A DNA stretch of 64,000 nt from Pyrenula massariospora (GCA_021030905.1 JAGFMI010000021.1:62001-126000); one strand, 5' to 3'. Numbered from the stretch's first letter, positions 32,639 through 45,694 are shown. The notes: a model not told the origin generated them from the sequence alone. Numbers and translations: made by a program.

Positions 32639-35578
32639 ATGCAACCAGTATTCCGCCAATTCCATTTGGGGCAGAGAAATACGTGTCTCCTGTGGCGAAG
32701 CAAGAAAAACACTTCCCAGATAGGTGTATATCCGCAAGCTATATTGATTGGCTCGCGATGGCTTTCTCAGTCTAAAGTCGACAGCACTGGTGATACGCAA
32801 TGGCAGAAACCCAAGTCCTACGTGCTTTCTATGTTCCCCTATCCGTCTGGGGCACTCCATATGGGCCATGTCCGTGTCTATACGATCTCGGATATCCTAG
32901 CGCGGTTCAAACGACTGAAGGGATTTGATGTCCTGCATCCCATGGGCTGGGATGCTTTCGGTCTTCCGGCCGAGAATGCGGCCATTGAGCGTGGTGTCGA
33001 TCCTGAGATCTGGACCATTGGAAATATTCGCCGGATGAAGCAGCAGCTCATTGAGATGGGTGTTGAGATGAATTGGGAGAAGGAATTCATGACGTGTGCT
33101 CCTTCTTTCTACAAGCATACGCAACGACTATTCCTCGATCTTTTCCAAAGGGGCTTGGCATATCAAGCGGAGGCTTCTGTGAACTATGACCCGGTGGATA
33201 AGACAGTCCTAGCTAACGAACAGGTCAATTCCGATGGCATGTCCTGGAGGTCTGGCGCAAAGGTAGAGCGCATTAAATTAAAACAATGGTTTTTCAGGAT
33301 TACTGCCTTTAAAGAAACCCTTCTCAAGGGTCTTGATCAACTATCTGCCGGCGGCCGATGGCCGGAACGAGTTCTTTCAATGCAAAGACATTGGCTAGGA
33401 AAGTCGAACGGTGCAAGTCTCCGGTTCAAGATTCGGGGGGCAAATAGGCACGAATACGTAGAAGTTTTCACAACAAGACCCGACACTTTATTTGGTGTCC
33501 AATACCTCGCGCTTTCTACGTCACATCCGCTCGTGCTCCAGATTGCCCACTCATCACCTGAACTCAGACGATTCCTTGACTTTGCGAACACGCTACCGCC
33601 AGACTCGAAGGCTGGATTCCGTCTACCAGGCATTTCCGCCATGAATCCAACCAGTCAGCTCTCCGGCCGCGAGCACGATCCAGAGCATGTTGTGCCCGTC
33701 TTTGTAGCTCCTTATGTACTCAGCGAATATGGTGAAGGCGCTGTGATGGGGGTTCCAGCTCATGACGATCGCGACTATAGGTTTTGGCAAGGTCAAGGGG
33801 AGCGTTCAGTGAAGGCAGTTATCATGCCAATTGAACCTGGATCAGACACTAACCCAGGTTCCGATGGCAAGTCTCAATTGCAGTCCTCGAGCACATCCGC
33901 CTTCACCGATAAAGGCACACTCAACTCCCTATGTGGCATTTATGCTGGTATGGCCTCCAGTGAAGCAGCGCATACAATTGTCAAAGATCTTAAACAACAG
34001 GGAAACCTGGCGCGTTCGACTGAGAGCTGGCGATTGCGAGACTGGCTTGTGAGCCGCCAACGATATTGGGGAACACCAATCCCTATCATCCATTGCTCAA
34101 GCTGCGGAGCAGTTCCGGTGCCTGTGCATCATCTGCCTGTTAAACTTCCTCCACTTGACACAGATCGCAAAGTAAAGCTGGGCAACCCGTTAGACCAAAT
34201 GGATGACTGGGTCAACACTCAATGTCCGAAGTGTCACGGGTCTGCCAGGCGTGACACTGACACGATGGATACGTTTGTTGATTCATCTTGGTATTACCTA
34301 CGTTTTCCCGACCCACACAACGGATCGGAAGTCTTCTCTCGCACGGTAGCCGAACGGTTTTTCCCCGTCGATATCTACGTTGGTGGTGTCGAGCATGCAA
34401 TTCTTCATCTTCTATACTCCCGATTCGTATACAAATTTCTCGCTTCCGAGGGCCGCATTCCGGTACAGGCTAGTGCTGCGGTCGAGCCCTTCCGTGCCTT
34501 GTATACCCAAGGAATGGTTCGTGGTAAGACCTTTTCCGATCCAAACACTGGACGCTTTCTTCATCCCTCCGAAGTTGAAGGCGCCGAGACGTCGATCCCT
34601 GTCATTAAAGCGTCCGGACTAACACCCAGCGTCTCCTGGGAGAAAATGTCCAAAAGCAAGCACAATGGTGTAGACCCAATCTCATGCATTACAAAATTTG
34701 GCGCTGACGCAACAAGAGCTCACATAATTTTCTCGGCGCCTGTGAGCGAGGAACTAGATTGGGACGAAGAAAAGATTCGCGGAATCCAGCGCTGGTTTCA
34801 GAGGGTTTGTCGAGTTGTTACTACTGCCAAAGGGGCGCAGACAGTATCTCCGCCATGCGAGCCATCGCCCGAATTTTGGAGCACAATCGCTCAAAAGGCT
34901 AGAGAGCGTGATATTGAGATGATTCTCACCTTGCAGCACACTATTTCATCTGTAACCAACACATTTGAGAACAATGTCTATGGCCTCAACAGTACTGTTT
35001 CAGACCTCATAAAGCTTACGAACTTTCTCGTTGCCTATGGCGAGACGCACTCGAAAGAACTTTCTCAGCCGCCACCGAATCAAACGAGGGATCCCGCGTC
35101 ATCACCGATCTCAAGCCAACTATATTGCTTCAGTGTGTCTTGCCTGTTGCGCATGCTTGCGCCTATCACGCCAGCTTTGGCCGAGGAGTCGTGGAGCAAA
35201 TTGCAGGAATCTCGTTGCCGTACTACACCAATTCGTGATGAGCGCTCCGGGGCAGAAGAGAAGAGGAGTTCTTTCCCTTCTATTTTCGAAAGTCGATTTC
35301 CCGAGCCTCCGCTTACACCAGATTTAGTTACCGCACTGAGCAGTCGGCGACAAACTTTCACATGTGCTGTACAGATCAACGGGAAGCTTCGGTTCACCAC
35401 GGACTTGCCAATGAAGAAGGACGATGGGGACGGTGGGCAGTCACTTGAGGACTACCTCATGGCGAAAATAATGGAGACACGAGAAGGGAAATTGTGGCTG
35501 TGCGAGAAGAATGATTGGGAGCGTAGAAAACGAGTTATAGTTGTCAAAGGCGGGAAAGTGGTCAATGTTGTATTTTAG
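32639..35578 (+). CDS. NAM2: Mitochondrial leucyl-tRNA synthetase
   Basis: Charges mitochondrial tRNA-Leu; the yeast orthologue Nam2 also helps splice group I introns. Single exon, 979 residues, of bacterial/mitochondrial LeuRS type. An Arg-rich, acid-poor leader of about 45 residues suits import. The HIGH-type motif is HMGH (residues 74-77) in [22 protein letters not shown]1 editing domain follows ([29 protein letters not shown]). The C-x2-C pairs at CSSCG and CPKCHG resemble the zinc-binding insert. The KMSKS motif is at about residues 669-673 ([14 protein letters not shown]). It ends in an anticodon-binding domain and a short C-terminal domain. No intron. Identity very secure. Confidence 0.97.
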   Translation: MQPVFRQFHLGQRNTCLLWRSKKNTSQIGVYPQAILIGSRWLSQSKVDSTGDTQWQKPKSYVLSMFPYPSGALHMGHVRVYTISDILARFKRLKGFDVLHPMGWDAFGLPAENAAIERGVDPEIWTIGNIRRMKQQLIEMGVEMNWEKEFMTCAPSFYKHTQRLFLDLFQRGLAYQAEASVNYDPVDKTVLANEQVNSDGMSWRSGAKVERIKLKQWFFRITAFKETLLKGLDQLSAGGRWPERVLSMQRHWLGKSNGASLRFKIRGANRHEYVEVFTTRPDTLFGVQYLALSTSHPLVLQIAHSSPELRRFLDFANTLPPDSKAGFRLPGISAMNPTSQLSGREHDPEHVVPVFVAPYVLSEYGEGAVMGVPAHDDRDYRFWQGQGERSVKAVIMPIEPGSDTNPGSDGKSQLQSSSTSAFTDKGTLNSLCGIYAGMASSEAAHTIVKDLKQQGNLARSTESWRLRDWLVSRQRYWGTPIPIIHCSSCGAVPVPVHHLPVKLPPLDTDRKVKLGNPLDQMDDWVNTQCPKCHGSARRDTDTMDTFVDSSWYYLRFPDPHNGSEVFSRTVAERFFPVDIYVGGVEHAILHLLYSRFVYKFLASEGRIPVQASAAVEPFRALYTQGMVRGKTFSDPNTGRFLHPSEVEGAETSIPVIKASGLTPSVSWEKMSKSKHNGVDPISCITKFGADATRAHIIFSAPVSEELDWDEEKIRGIQRWFQRVCRVVTTAKGAQTVSPPCEPSPEFWSTIAQKARERDIEMILTLQHTISSVTNTFENNVYGLNSTVSDLIKLTNFLVAYGETHSKELSQPPPNQTRDPASSPISSQLYCFSVSCLLRMLAPITPALAEESWSKLQESRCRTTPIRDERSGAEEKRSSFPSIFESRFPEPPLTPDLVTALSSRRQTFTCAVQINGKLRFTTDLPMKKDDGDGGQSLEDYLMAKIMETREGKLWLCEKNDWERRKRVIVVKGGKVVNVVF

Positions 35579-36086
35579 TGTACAATATCCCCAAGACTAT
35601 CTATTGACGTAAGTGAAAAGTGCCTTCCGGCTCAGAGACTCAATAGCTGTTGCTTCGATCCTTGGACGGGAGCCACAAAGAATCACAAATTTCAACTCCT
35701 TTATACGAATTCCATGTCACAAAGTTCAAGGCTCAAAGATGCCTCTAGAGGAACGGAATATCGAAACCTTTCTGAAACTATGTTGTCGGATTCGAAGCTA
35801 CAACGTTCGCAAATTCATTGTAATTAATCTGCCATCATCGAGTCTCTACATCGACAACCATTATTTGCACAATGGCATCGTTTCAGACCAATGCCTGCCG
35901 TCATGTCACTGATCGGCCGTTCCTGACAACTGCACCGGCAGGGTTAAACCTACGATCGTAGCCTGGCGGCACACGAAGCCGCCGTTCGTCACGCTCGCTA
36001 GGCTCACGCCCTTCACAAGCGGTGGAGTTGCCCAGACATAGCTTTTTAGTTTAGAACGCAAATATTTTAGAGCAATGACATTAAAT
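35579..36086. other. Intergenic, convergent NAM2 / ALE1
   Basis: About 510 bases between two stop codons. Only short chance-like ORFs, including one of 99 codons from 35613. 3' UTR and terminator space. Confidence 0.55.
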
Positions 36087-37901
36087 TTAGGTAATCTTTC
36101 GACCTAGCTTATCTTCAAGTGTCTTCACGAGCTCTTCGCCAGTAGGCATAGTGACCTTACTACCTCTTCGCCTTCTCAGTTCAACTTCTTTCTTGATTTC
36201 TTGTACGGCTTCATCAACATCTTTTCCTGGATCGCTAGGCAGACCAAGTGATGGATGGTGGAGACTGTCTTCGCTTTTGCTACGCCGTATCCCTGGATGA
36301 CTGTGCTTCTTGACACGTTGATCCAGCCATTGCTTGGCAGGACTTGCAAAGAAGCCCATTGATGTTGCAACACCAAGAATGCAGTAGAAATACACACGCG
36401 CCCAGACTTTGATCGAATCCGGGAAGGACAGGATGACAAAGGGAGCTGTGGTAAAACAGAAAGCTGATTGCGTGGCTACAAAAGACAATAGGTCGTACCA
36501 GCGCTTTCGCGGTAAGGGTTTGCTGCCATCAGGCGAGAGAAATAACGGACGGACATGACGCCGAAAATCTGCGCATCGTCAGCGAAAATGTCAACTATGT
36601 AAGGAAAGAGCTACGGACTTTTTGCAACCGTTTGAATGAAGGAAGCAAGGACAAAGGTAAGGTAATAACCAGGATAAAACCCGTGCCAAAATGCACTGGT
36701 AAGAAAGGTGGCTAAACTAGCTCGAAAACCAGGTTTTTTGCCTTTTGGTGTTACTCGTAGGTACATGCTGTACCGTAGCCAATTGTTCGTGTTCTTGTTC
36801 CAATTCTCGAGAAAGGCTCGCGAATTTTGAGCTGTCTCAATTCCCCAAGGATTAACGTTTTCGAGCCTGTCCCAGTGGACCACGCCAGTTTTCAGGTCAA
36901 AGCCATTGTAGCCCATTCCTGATAGAATGCAAGCACCTTCGGTAAGGGACCATACACCATAGTACTTGAGTCGTGTTGTAATCCCGAGCATTTGAAGTTG
37001 CCAGATGCGCCTTAGAAGTCCATACTGCATGTACTTGTCGCCCAGAAAAAGATCAGTATTGTACCAGGCAGAGAATTTAAGGAACGCAAAGATCCAGCCA
37101 AGCCCATAAACAGCTTTCCACGCCGCAGGTCTTCCACTTCGAGGAATCCGACGTTGTTTCCGAGTGACAGGGCGCTTTGCAGGATCCTCACCAGGAGGAG
37201 CGTCAAACATGGTTGTCTCGATCCAACTTTTGTAATCGTTGTAATCGAAAGCTGGGCCGGCAAAGAGGGAAGGGAAGAACAATACATATCCAGCAAAGTC
37301 TAAAACCCCGGGAAATTCTCTAATAGCCATCTTTTTCTGGTAGTCCGACAGGTCTTTTTCAGGAAGCCTTCCGTCATGCACGTTCCAGCAGAAAGATGTC
37401 AGTTTCATTACCAGTACCATCTGCGCGCCAGTGATATCGATTATGGAGGGTGAGTTTGCAAATTGCCGGTAGATATGATTGACAGACATGTGGCCCATGA
37501 GAAACACGAATCCGATCCAAGGCATCAATGAACCGTCCAGGTAATATGCAATGGCATAAGCGCCACCAGAACTGTAGAGAAGTGTCCGCACGCCATCCCA
37601 CAGATCAAATAGACCAACTAGGTAGAATATCGAAATAGCGCTGATGAAAGTGTTCTTTTGCCACGGCTTCGAGTCCGGAATTCGTTTCAAAACGGCGGCT
37701 AAGGGATAAGACAAGAGGAAAGAGGCGATCAGTTTCACTGTAGTACTTCAGCCGATAGTCTTGCCTATCAACGGTGCACGGACACTCATCTATAGATGCG
37801 CCAGTAGCACGAGCGAGAGCGCCAAAAGCTGTTACAGAGATTAGTGCATGAAAAGCATGCCTCGTGGCTGCAAGCTTACGCGAATTGATGTAGGGAAGCA
37901 T
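36087..37901 (-). CDS. ALE1: MBOAT lysophospholipid acyltransferase (Ale1/Slc4)
   Basis: ER membrane enzyme re-acylating lysophospholipids. Exons 37901-37880, 37828-37784, 37737-36619 and 36568-36087 give 555 residues. The joined start reads MLPYINSPFGALARATGASI then DELKLIASFLLSYPLAAVLK, matching the family only if all junctions hold. About ten hydrophobic segments are visible. The catalytic His is in FLTSAFWHGFYPGYYLTFV, and a conserved Asn is in FLENWNKNTNNWLR. The cytosolic C-terminus is basic (KEVELRRRRGSK). Introns 2 and 3 both use the donor GTCCGT instead of GTAAGT, with lengths of 46 and 50 bases. Divergent from VPS45. Identity very secure. Confidence 0.94.
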
Positions 37902-38346
37902 TTCTAGGGCTGGAAGAGGCCTGCAGGCCCAACGCCAGTCAGGACATTATAGACAGAGAGGGTTGCAATAGGAATATAAGGATGACACAACTTCTTCGGG
38001 TGATGGTAGAGACAGGCGGGCTATTTAAACATCGTTGCAGTACCAGAATCCCCACGGCAAGCTTCAAGGTCAACAGACACATGCACGAGCTCTCCCCCGC
38101 AACGTCATTGGCAAAGAGCTTGTTTGCGCTGTTTGCCAAAGTGAGCCGGGGCCAACGACTGCTGCGTTGGCATTCGAATAGCAGCATCGTCAAGCTCTAC
38201 ACGCAAGGGGAGAGCTCAAGGCTGGCTGGAGATTCTTCACGCATCAACAGGCAGTGTTGAACCATTGTCAATTCACGTCTGATCTTTCTCGGGTCTCTTG
38301 GAGGCCAAGGCTTTCGTGAACTGTTGTCCTACCATGAGCGCTCAAT
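37902..38346. promoter_or_regulatory. Divergent promoter region ALE1 / VPS45
   Basis: About 445 bases. An ATG at 38334 opens a uORF that overlaps the VPS45 start (38347) in another frame. No other gene. Confidence 0.5.
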
Positions 38347-40170
38347 ATGGATTGCTCGAGCGCCGTGTCTGGCTACATCTCCAAGATGGTCTCGACCGGA
38401 GATGGTGCCTCGAGCTCGTCTTCAGCCAAGATGAAGATCTTACTGCTCGATAGCGAAACTGTGCGTACAGCCTGTTCTAGCAGAGTTGGAGCTGACGTCT
38501 GCTAGGTGACTATTGTATCCACGGCCATCACCCAATCCGCCCTTCTTAAGAATGAGGTTTATCTCATCGACCGCCTTGATAATGTCGCGCGGGAGAAAAT
38601 GCGTCATTTGCGCTGTCTGTGCTTCATCAGACCGTCTCCAGACTCCATACAGAATCTCATAGAGGAGCTGAGGGAACCGAAGTATGGGGAATACAACATC
38701 TACTTTAGCAACGTTATACGCAAGTCCTCCTTAGAACGGCTCGCCGAGGCAGATGATCACGAAGTTGTCAAGGCCATTCAAGAGTACTTTGCGGACTACA
38801 TTGTTGTTAATCCCGACCTAATATCCTTAAATCTCGGATTTCCCAAGCAACGGATTTGGAGTCACAACCCGGACACTTGGAACCCCGATGCTCTTCAAAG
38901 AACGACAGAAGGAGTCATAGCTCTTCTCCTGTCTCTGAAAAAATCACCGCTCATCCGATATGAGAAGAATAGCTTCATGGCTAAGAAGCTCGCGACGGAG
39001 GTCAGATATCAAGTGACGCAAGAAGAGCAGCTATTTGAGTTTCGCAAGACAGATACGCCACCCATCCTTCTTATCTTAGATCGAAGGGACGATCCCATCA
39101 CGCCACTTCTGACTCAGTGGACCTACCAAGCCATGGTGCACGAGCTTTTAGGAATTTTCAATGGGAGAGTAGACCTAAGCAGCGTCCCCGATATACGACC
39201 GGAGCTAAAAGAGATCGTTCTCTCACAAGACCAGGATCCTTTCTTTAAAAAGAACATGTATCAAAATTTTGGAGACCTTGGCGGTAATATTAAAGAATAT
39301 GTCGAGCAATATCAGTCACGCACCAAGAGCAATATGCAAATTGACTCTATCGCCGATATGAAGCGTTTCGTTGAAGATTATCCTGAATTTCGAAAACTCT
39401 CTGGAAATGTCAGCAAGCATGTGACTTTGGTTGGCGAATTGTCCCGCCGAGTTGGAGAAGAGTCCCTCCTCGACGTGAGTGAGCTTGAACAGAGCCTCGC
39501 CTGCAGTGACAACCACTCCTCGGACCTCAAGATTCTACAAAAACTGATACAGTCCCCGACCGTCCCTGAAGAGAGCAAGCTCCGTCTTGTCGCTCTCTAC
39601 GCAATCCGCTATGAGCGCAACCCTAACAACAGCTTACCTGTCCTCCTTGACCTCCTCTCGGCGGCCGGTAATGTGCCACCTAATCGGATCAGTATGATTC
39701 CCAAGTTGCTTGCTTACCATCATTCCCTCCAACCAGCTCCAGTTGCCGGCGGTTTTTCCGATCTTTTCGAATCCGCTTCTCTATTCTCCGACGCACGTGA
39801 CCGCTTCAAAGGCTTGAAAGGCGTCGAGAACGTCTACACTCAACACTCTCCTCGTCTAGAAGCTACTTTACAAAACTTAATTAAGGGCCGGCTGAAGGAG
39901 TTACAGTACCCATTTCTTGAAGGCGGAGGACACACTCGGGACAAGCCTCAGGACATTGTCGTATTTATGGTTGGCGGTGTCACTTATGAAGAGGCAAAGA
40001 TGGTCGCGCAAGTAAATGCGAGCTCTCCAGGTGTCAGAGTGGTACTCGGAGGTACGAGCATCCATAATAGCACAACCTTCTTAGAGGAGGTGGACGATGC
40101 CGTGGCAAACTGGCCGCAGGCCCCTCCAGCCACGGCAGCAGGGAGGTTACGGAATCAGGTAGGGCGTTAG
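38347..40170 (+). CDS. VPS45: Sec1/Munc18 protein Vps45
   Basis: SM protein that binds the syntaxin Tlg2 and drives vesicle fusion at the trans-Golgi/endosome. Exons 38347-38460 and 38506-40170 with a 45-base intron (GTGCGT..CTAG), phase 0, 592 residues. The start MDCSSAVSGYISKMVSTGD and the following AKMKILLLDSETVTIVSTAI are the conserved Vps45 opening; the intron lies inside the latter. Further along come EVYLIDRLDN, PPILLILDRRDDPITPLL (SM-family signature), EYVEQYQSRTKSN and DIVVFMVGGVTYEEAKMVAQ. A start at the upstream ATG 38334 would be out of frame. Identity very secure. Confidence 0.97.
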
Positions 40171-40547
40171 AGCGTGAAGGATCTGGGCTAGTGTTGGCGG
40201 CGGAGTCTTGAGGATTCGGTATGGCGTTCAGACGTGGTGGAAACCCATGCGGAATGAATCAGCGCTTACTCTGTAGGTTGTTCTAGAGATAGATCCGTGC
40301 ACCAAGATACTTTCGCGTCGCTACAACGAAGAAGGGGCGAGAGACAGTCAAACAATGAATGTACTGGTGACGTGGGGAGTAAAGGATGTCTGCTGATGTA
40401 CCACAGGTGGAGGATGTTTGCAACCATTATCAATAGCGGACTCCAGAAGCCCGACCCGGCTCGGCAACCCGACCCGGGGAGCGGCGCGCAATCGTGAAAT
40501 TGTTTGCAGCCCTGCTGGACATTGTACATACCAGGCAAAACCTCGAC
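40171..40547. other. Intergenic VPS45 / MTO1
   Basis: About 375 bases between two same-strand genes; VPS45 3' UTR and MTO1 promoter. The in-frame ATG at 40494 would add 18 residues to MTO1. Confidence 0.5.
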
Positions 40548-42658
40548 ATGAGGGCCGTTCGGCTGTCAGTCAGCCACTTCTATTGGGGCCATACGCCCCG
40601 ACCACGGTCCCAAATTCTGAGTGTTCGTCGCTTCGCTTCAGTCGCGACAGAATCAAGGTACACTATCCCCTTGAAGTCTAGCGATCCCTACTGACATCCA
40701 GCAGAGCCTACGATGTCGTGGTCATTGGTGGCGGCCATGCGGGTACCGAAGCATGTGCTGCTTCAGCTCGCTCTGGAGCTCGGACCCTCCTCGTGACCCC
40801 ATCACTCTCAAATATCGGAGTCTGTTCTTGCAATCCAAGCTTTGGAGGGATCGGGAAAGGAACGATGATTCGGGAGATAGATGCTTTGGATGGGTTGGCT
40901 GGACGGATTGTTGACAAGGCAGGGATTAATTTTCGGGTCCTGAACAAAAGCAAAGGTCCAGCTGTCTGGGGACCTCGTGCGCAAATCGATCGCGACCTTT
41001 ACAAGAAGCATATGCGCGAAGAATTGTTGTCCACGAACGGCCTCAGTATTTTGGAAGGCAAGGTTGCAGATATCACTGTCTCGACTGAGCAGCCGGACCT
41101 TCAGTCTATATCCAAAGGCCAGATAACAGGAGTACGCCTAGAGTCTGGGGAAATGATCACTGCCAGAAATGTTGTCATCACGACTGGGACTTTCCTCGGT
41201 GGGGAGATTCATATTGGCCTCGAAGTTTATCCGTCGGGTCGCATGGGAGAAGCAGCAACATTTGGCCTTAGCAAGTCATTAAGAGAATCCGGCTTCACGC
41301 TTGGCAGGCTGAAAACTGGCACCCCACCACGTTTACATCGCGACTCCATTGATTTCTCCGTCATGCAGCGGCAGGCTGGTGATTCTCCTCCCCAGCCGTT
41401 TTCGTACCTCAATGATACTGTCGATACCCCGGACGATGCACAATTACCATGCTGGAGCACTTATACGAACGAACAATCGCACGACATCATCCGAGCCAAT
41501 CTTGACAAATCGATCCACATCCGTGAGACAGTTCGTGGCCCAAGGTATTGTCCCTCTCTTGAGTCAAAAATCATCAGATTTAAATCCAAGACTCAGCACA
41601 TCATCTGGCTCGAGCCAGAAGGCTTCGAACCAAACAAAGTCATGTACCCTAATGGGGTTAGTATGACTGTTCCGGCCGATGCACAACTAGCTATGCTCAA
41701 GACCGTTGCGGGCTTGGAGAATGTTAACATGTTGCAACCGGGATATGGTGTTGAGTATGATTATATCGACCCTCGAAACCTGTTCCCTACATTAGAAACA
41801 AAGCTCATTGGGGGGCTTTTTCTAGCTGGCCAGATAAATGGGACTACGGGCTACGAGGAGGCTGCAAGCCAAGGCATCATTGCGGGCATAAATGCAGGTC
41901 TCTCCGCTCAAGGGAAACCTGCGTTTACCGTCTCCCGGAGTGAATCCTATATCGGTATCATGATTGATGACCTTCTTACAAAGGGAGTCAGTGAACCATA
42001 CCGCATGTTTACAAGCCGAAGCGAATATCGCATGAGCTCTCGTGCTGATAATGCTGACTTGCGACTAACTGCTAGGGGCCGATCCGCTGGTGTTGTGGGC
42101 GAGAAGCGATGGCAGCATTTCCAAGCCTCCCTTGCTAAAATGCAGGAGCTTCAGCAGCGGCTCGAGATCTTCAAGCTTCCAAGTAATATCTGGCATGCAA
42201 AAGGCTTCAAAGTCCACGCTGATAGCGACTATCGATCCGCATTTGATATGCTCCGCGTCTCAGGGGTCACGGTTGATACTCTGCTTTCACTTTTATCAGA
42301 CAATTCTAGAGATTTTGATCTCAGGACAAAACAGCGTATTGGCATTGAAGCTACTTATGCACCTTATATTGCACAGCAGAAAAGCACAGCGAAGGCTTTT
42401 GAAAAGGACGAAGGGCTCAAACTCCCCGTTGACCTAGACTTTTCAAAAATCCATGGATTGAGTTTTGAAGAAAAAGCAGCACTACAAATGGTGAGGCCGC
42501 TGAGTGTGGGCATGGCGAGGCGTACTGAAGGCGTTACACCGACCGGTGCTCTCAGGCTGTTGCAATACGTCAAAGCCGGGAGATACCAGGAATTAGATCC
42601 AGTCATTGACGGGCAAGATAGCGTGGATGTTACTCCAGCAGATGGCCCGCCGCAGTGA
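40548..42658 (+). CDS. MTO1: Mitochondrial tRNA modification FAD protein MTO1 (MnmG/GidA family)
   Basis: FAD enzyme that, with Mss1, puts the carboxymethylaminomethyl group on U34 of mitochondrial tRNAs. Exon 40548-40657, intron 47 bases (GTACAC..CAG), exon 40705-42658, 687 residues. An Arg-rich leader ([20 protein letters not shown]) suits import. The FAD site is [20 protein letters not shown]. GidA landmarks: [105 protein letters not shown], and the C-terminal [20 protein letters not shown]. An in-frame ATG at 40494 is possible but less likely. Its partner MSS1 lies 7.4 kb downstream. Identity very secure. Confidence 0.96.
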
Positions 42659-43862
42659 CCCACGTTGTGTATTTTAACAACTGTCGCGATTTGACATGAG
42701 GGATGCTGAGCAAATACTGCTCTACTTCAAGCTAGAAGCTCGGATACTAGTGTGAGCCTTCTATCGTGATAGAGACATTTTAGCGGCCATGTACGTTTAT
42801 GATATGGCCGGCCGAAGACTAAATGTTGGGACAAATACTGTTCCCCGAGCTCGATTTCCACATTCAAGTATGCATTGAGCCACAATGTGGGACGTCCACA
42901 AGGGGGAGAGGCAGTGACTAATTTATCGTATTACTCAACACTTGCTCCGACCAAAGAGCCTTGCATCAACAGCATGGCAAAGAGGCTCGGGAACGCGAGT
43001 TTTCGTTGATATAGTGGAGAGTTCGTACTGGAGGCTAAAGATCAAGCATAGAACGTATCTCTACGATTCCAACTTAAATATGTGGACGAAATCAGCTGGC
43101 TTACTTTCCACGTCGATTACATCTTGCAAATGAGTTGAGGTAGAGAGAGTTGGAGACTGACGACTATTTCCGCGACGAAGAAGTTACGGGATCACTCCGT
43201 AACCCTGCTGCCGTTGGGAAAGAGAAGACTTGTGTTTTTTCACGCATGCTTGCGCCGCTCAACTTCCTGCAATCTCGCTCCTTCTTACTACGAATCATTT
43301 TCGAGTGTACATCGCGCCCGTGGAAAGCTCAATATCTTACGGCTTATGAACGCGGTGGTGCTGGTTATATTTCCGTTAAAAGCGGGGTTTTAATTTTTCC
43401 GTCCAAGTTGGGACGTTCAGAAATGGTCTCCTCTATTTCAGCCAATGAATACGCTTCAATCTTTGAAACAAACTTGTGCATATTATTCCACGGCTAAGCT
43501 TTTTGCTCGCGTAATCCTGGATCACTGTTCCTCAGATCTTTGCGGCTACTCGACTTAAATTCCGACGCAAAATCGTTGTTGATTTGGACGTCGTTGTCAA
43601 GGGACAGTAACCTCACCCCTGTCTGGTCACATTCCGATGTTAGCCCAGATGGCGAGACTTGCTTTCATTTACCTTGTATTTGGAGCTGACCCTGGCCAGC
43701 GCCGTGGTGAAAAGAAGACCGAGACGGAGTTGTCTGAGTTCATTGCCGAAGAGAGGTCTCTTGAATATGGATATGGAGATATTGCGATCCAGCTCTTATA
43801 TAAGGCCGGATAGCCTATCTCCGTACCTTAAGGAGCACAAAGTGAAAACATAGGTACGTACA
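42659..43862. promoter_or_regulatory. Upstream region of the GH28 gene
   Basis: About 1.2 kb with no recognisable gene; a 115-codon ORF at 43150-43497 has no domain I know. As expected for a regulated secreted enzyme, the promoter is long and has a TATA box (separate entry). Confidence 0.5.
43797..43804 (+). promoter_or_regulatory. TATA box of the GH28 gene
   Basis: TATATAAG, about 60 bases before the ATG at 43863, in a suitable place for a highly induced gene with a short leader. Confidence 0.6.
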
Positions 43863-45694
43863 ATGAAGGTTGGTGACTCATTCAGCGCTGCCCTTGTGGC
43901 GCTTACCTTTCTGTTTTCAAGTTCTGTCCTGGGCCAGCTCTCTGGAAGTGTAGGACCGACAACCTCAACTGCGAGCAAAGCCGCTAAGAAAGTCTGCAAC
44001 GTGCTGAACTATGGAGGTGTTGCCTCGACAAGCTCCGATCTTGGTCCTGCACTAGCATCTGCTTTTGCCGCTTGCAAGAGCGGTGGAATAGGTACGTGAA
44101 GCTCTACGGTTAGCTTCCAACAAGACACTTATCTCTTGCAGTCTACGTACCACCAGGAAACTATGGCATGTCAACGTGGCAGACGCTCAATGGTGGAACG
44201 GGCTGGGCTCTTCAGCTTGACGGTGTCATCTATCGAACTGGGACGGCTGGCGGCCACATGATCATTGTACAAAACGCCAACGATTTCGAATTCTTTTCCA
44301 AAACGTCACAGGGTGCAATGCAAGGTTACGGCTACTCCTTCCTGTCCCAAGGAACCTATGGTCCTCGCCTTGTCCGCATCGTCACATCAAATCATTTTTC
44401 GTTTCATGATATAAAGCTGGTTGACTCGCCTGCGTTTCATCTCATCTTAGACAACTGCCAAAATGGTGAGTGCGAAAGAAGCCAATTGCCATCTCCAAAT
44501 TTTGATACGGAAAGACTGATGTCCATCGAACGCAGGGGAAGTATATAACACTATCATAAGGTATTGCGCTGTTCAGTTATAATATTAAGGGATGAGACGT
44601 CGTTTCTAACACTCGATCAGGGGCGCCAATAAGGGTGGTCTTGATGGAATGGATGTTTCCGGGTCCAACATCTGGGTTCATGACGTTGAGGTCACCAACA
44701 AAGACGAATGTGTCACCATCAAAACCCCAGCGACCAACATGCTCATCGAAAATATCTACTGCAACTGGTCAGGCGGATCAGCATTCGGCTCCCTTGGCAG
44801 CGGCACCGCCATTTCCAATATCGAGTACAACAACATCTACACCTGGCAGTCTAACCAGATGATTATGATCAAATCCAACGGAGGCGACGGGTACGTGCGT
44901 GACTGCACATTTTCGAACTTCATCGGCCACTCTAACGCCTACGCACTTGACATCAACGAGTACTGGACCGATCGAGCTTTAGACCCCGGAAACGGCGTTG
45001 TGTTGTCCAACCTCAAATTCTCCAACTTTGCAGGCACCATCGTCGACCCCAAGCGCGCCACCGTCCAGGTGCTCTGCGCCGACGCCGCCCCCTGCACCGG
45101 CATCTCTCTTTCGAACATCAACCTCTGGTCCGACACCGGCGCCGCCTGCCATTACAGCTGCGAGAGCGCGTACGGATCCGGCGCCTGCCTCCGCAGCGGC
45201 GCCGGCGGCTCCTACACCTCGGCGAGCACCTACTCGAGCGCCCCCGCCGGCGCCACGAACGCTGCCAAAATGCCGGCTGACCTGGCGTCGGGCCTGGGCG
45301 TCAGCGTGTCCATCGCCATCCCCGCGACGATCCCGACGAGCTTCTATCCCGGCGTGTCGGCTATCAGCAAACTGTTGAACGGGAGCGGGGGCGGGGCCGG
45401 GGGGACCACCGTCGCTGGAGGCGGCGGAGCTACTAGCACCACGTTGAAGACGACGACGACGGTTGCGACGACCAAAGCGACGGCTACAACAACAGCTGGG
45501 TCGGGCTCGGGCGGGAGCTGCGCTGCAGTTTACGGGCAGTGCGGTGGTTCGGGATGGTCTGGGTCGACATGTTGTGCGAGTGGGAGCAAATGTGAGTTTC
45601 CGTCAAATAAAGTCATCAGCAACCGCTGCTAACATGGATCTATTCTCTAGGCACCTACAGTAATGACTACTATTCACAATGTCTTCCTTCTTAG
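43863..45694 (+). CDS. Secreted rhamnogalacturonan hydrolase (GH28) with C-terminal CBM1
   Basis: Extracellular pectinase cutting the rhamnogalacturonan backbone. Exons 43863-44091, 44142-44465, 44536-44560 (25 bases), 44621-45591 and 45651-45694; 530 residues. A signal peptide (ALVALTFLFSSSVLGQ) is followed by a parallel beta-helix with rhamnogalacturonase landmarks: YGGVASTSSDLGPALASAF, GANKGGLDGMDVSGSNIWV, VTNKDECVTIKTPATN, CNWSGGSAFGSLGSGT (in place of the GHG of polygalacturonases) and MIMIKSNGGDG. A Gly/Ser/Thr-rich linker leads to a cellulose-binding CBM1: VYGQCGGSGWSGSTCCASGS, then KCTYSNDYYSQCLPS across the last intron. Reading through that intron would replace the CBM1 end with an unrelated short tail. 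Function by family; linkage specificity untested. Confidence 0.93.

Noticed and set aside
45592-45632. GH28 ending at 45632 without the last intron
   Set aside because: The spliced form restores the full CBM1 consensus ending CTYSNDYYSQCLPS, so the read-through end is not the main product.
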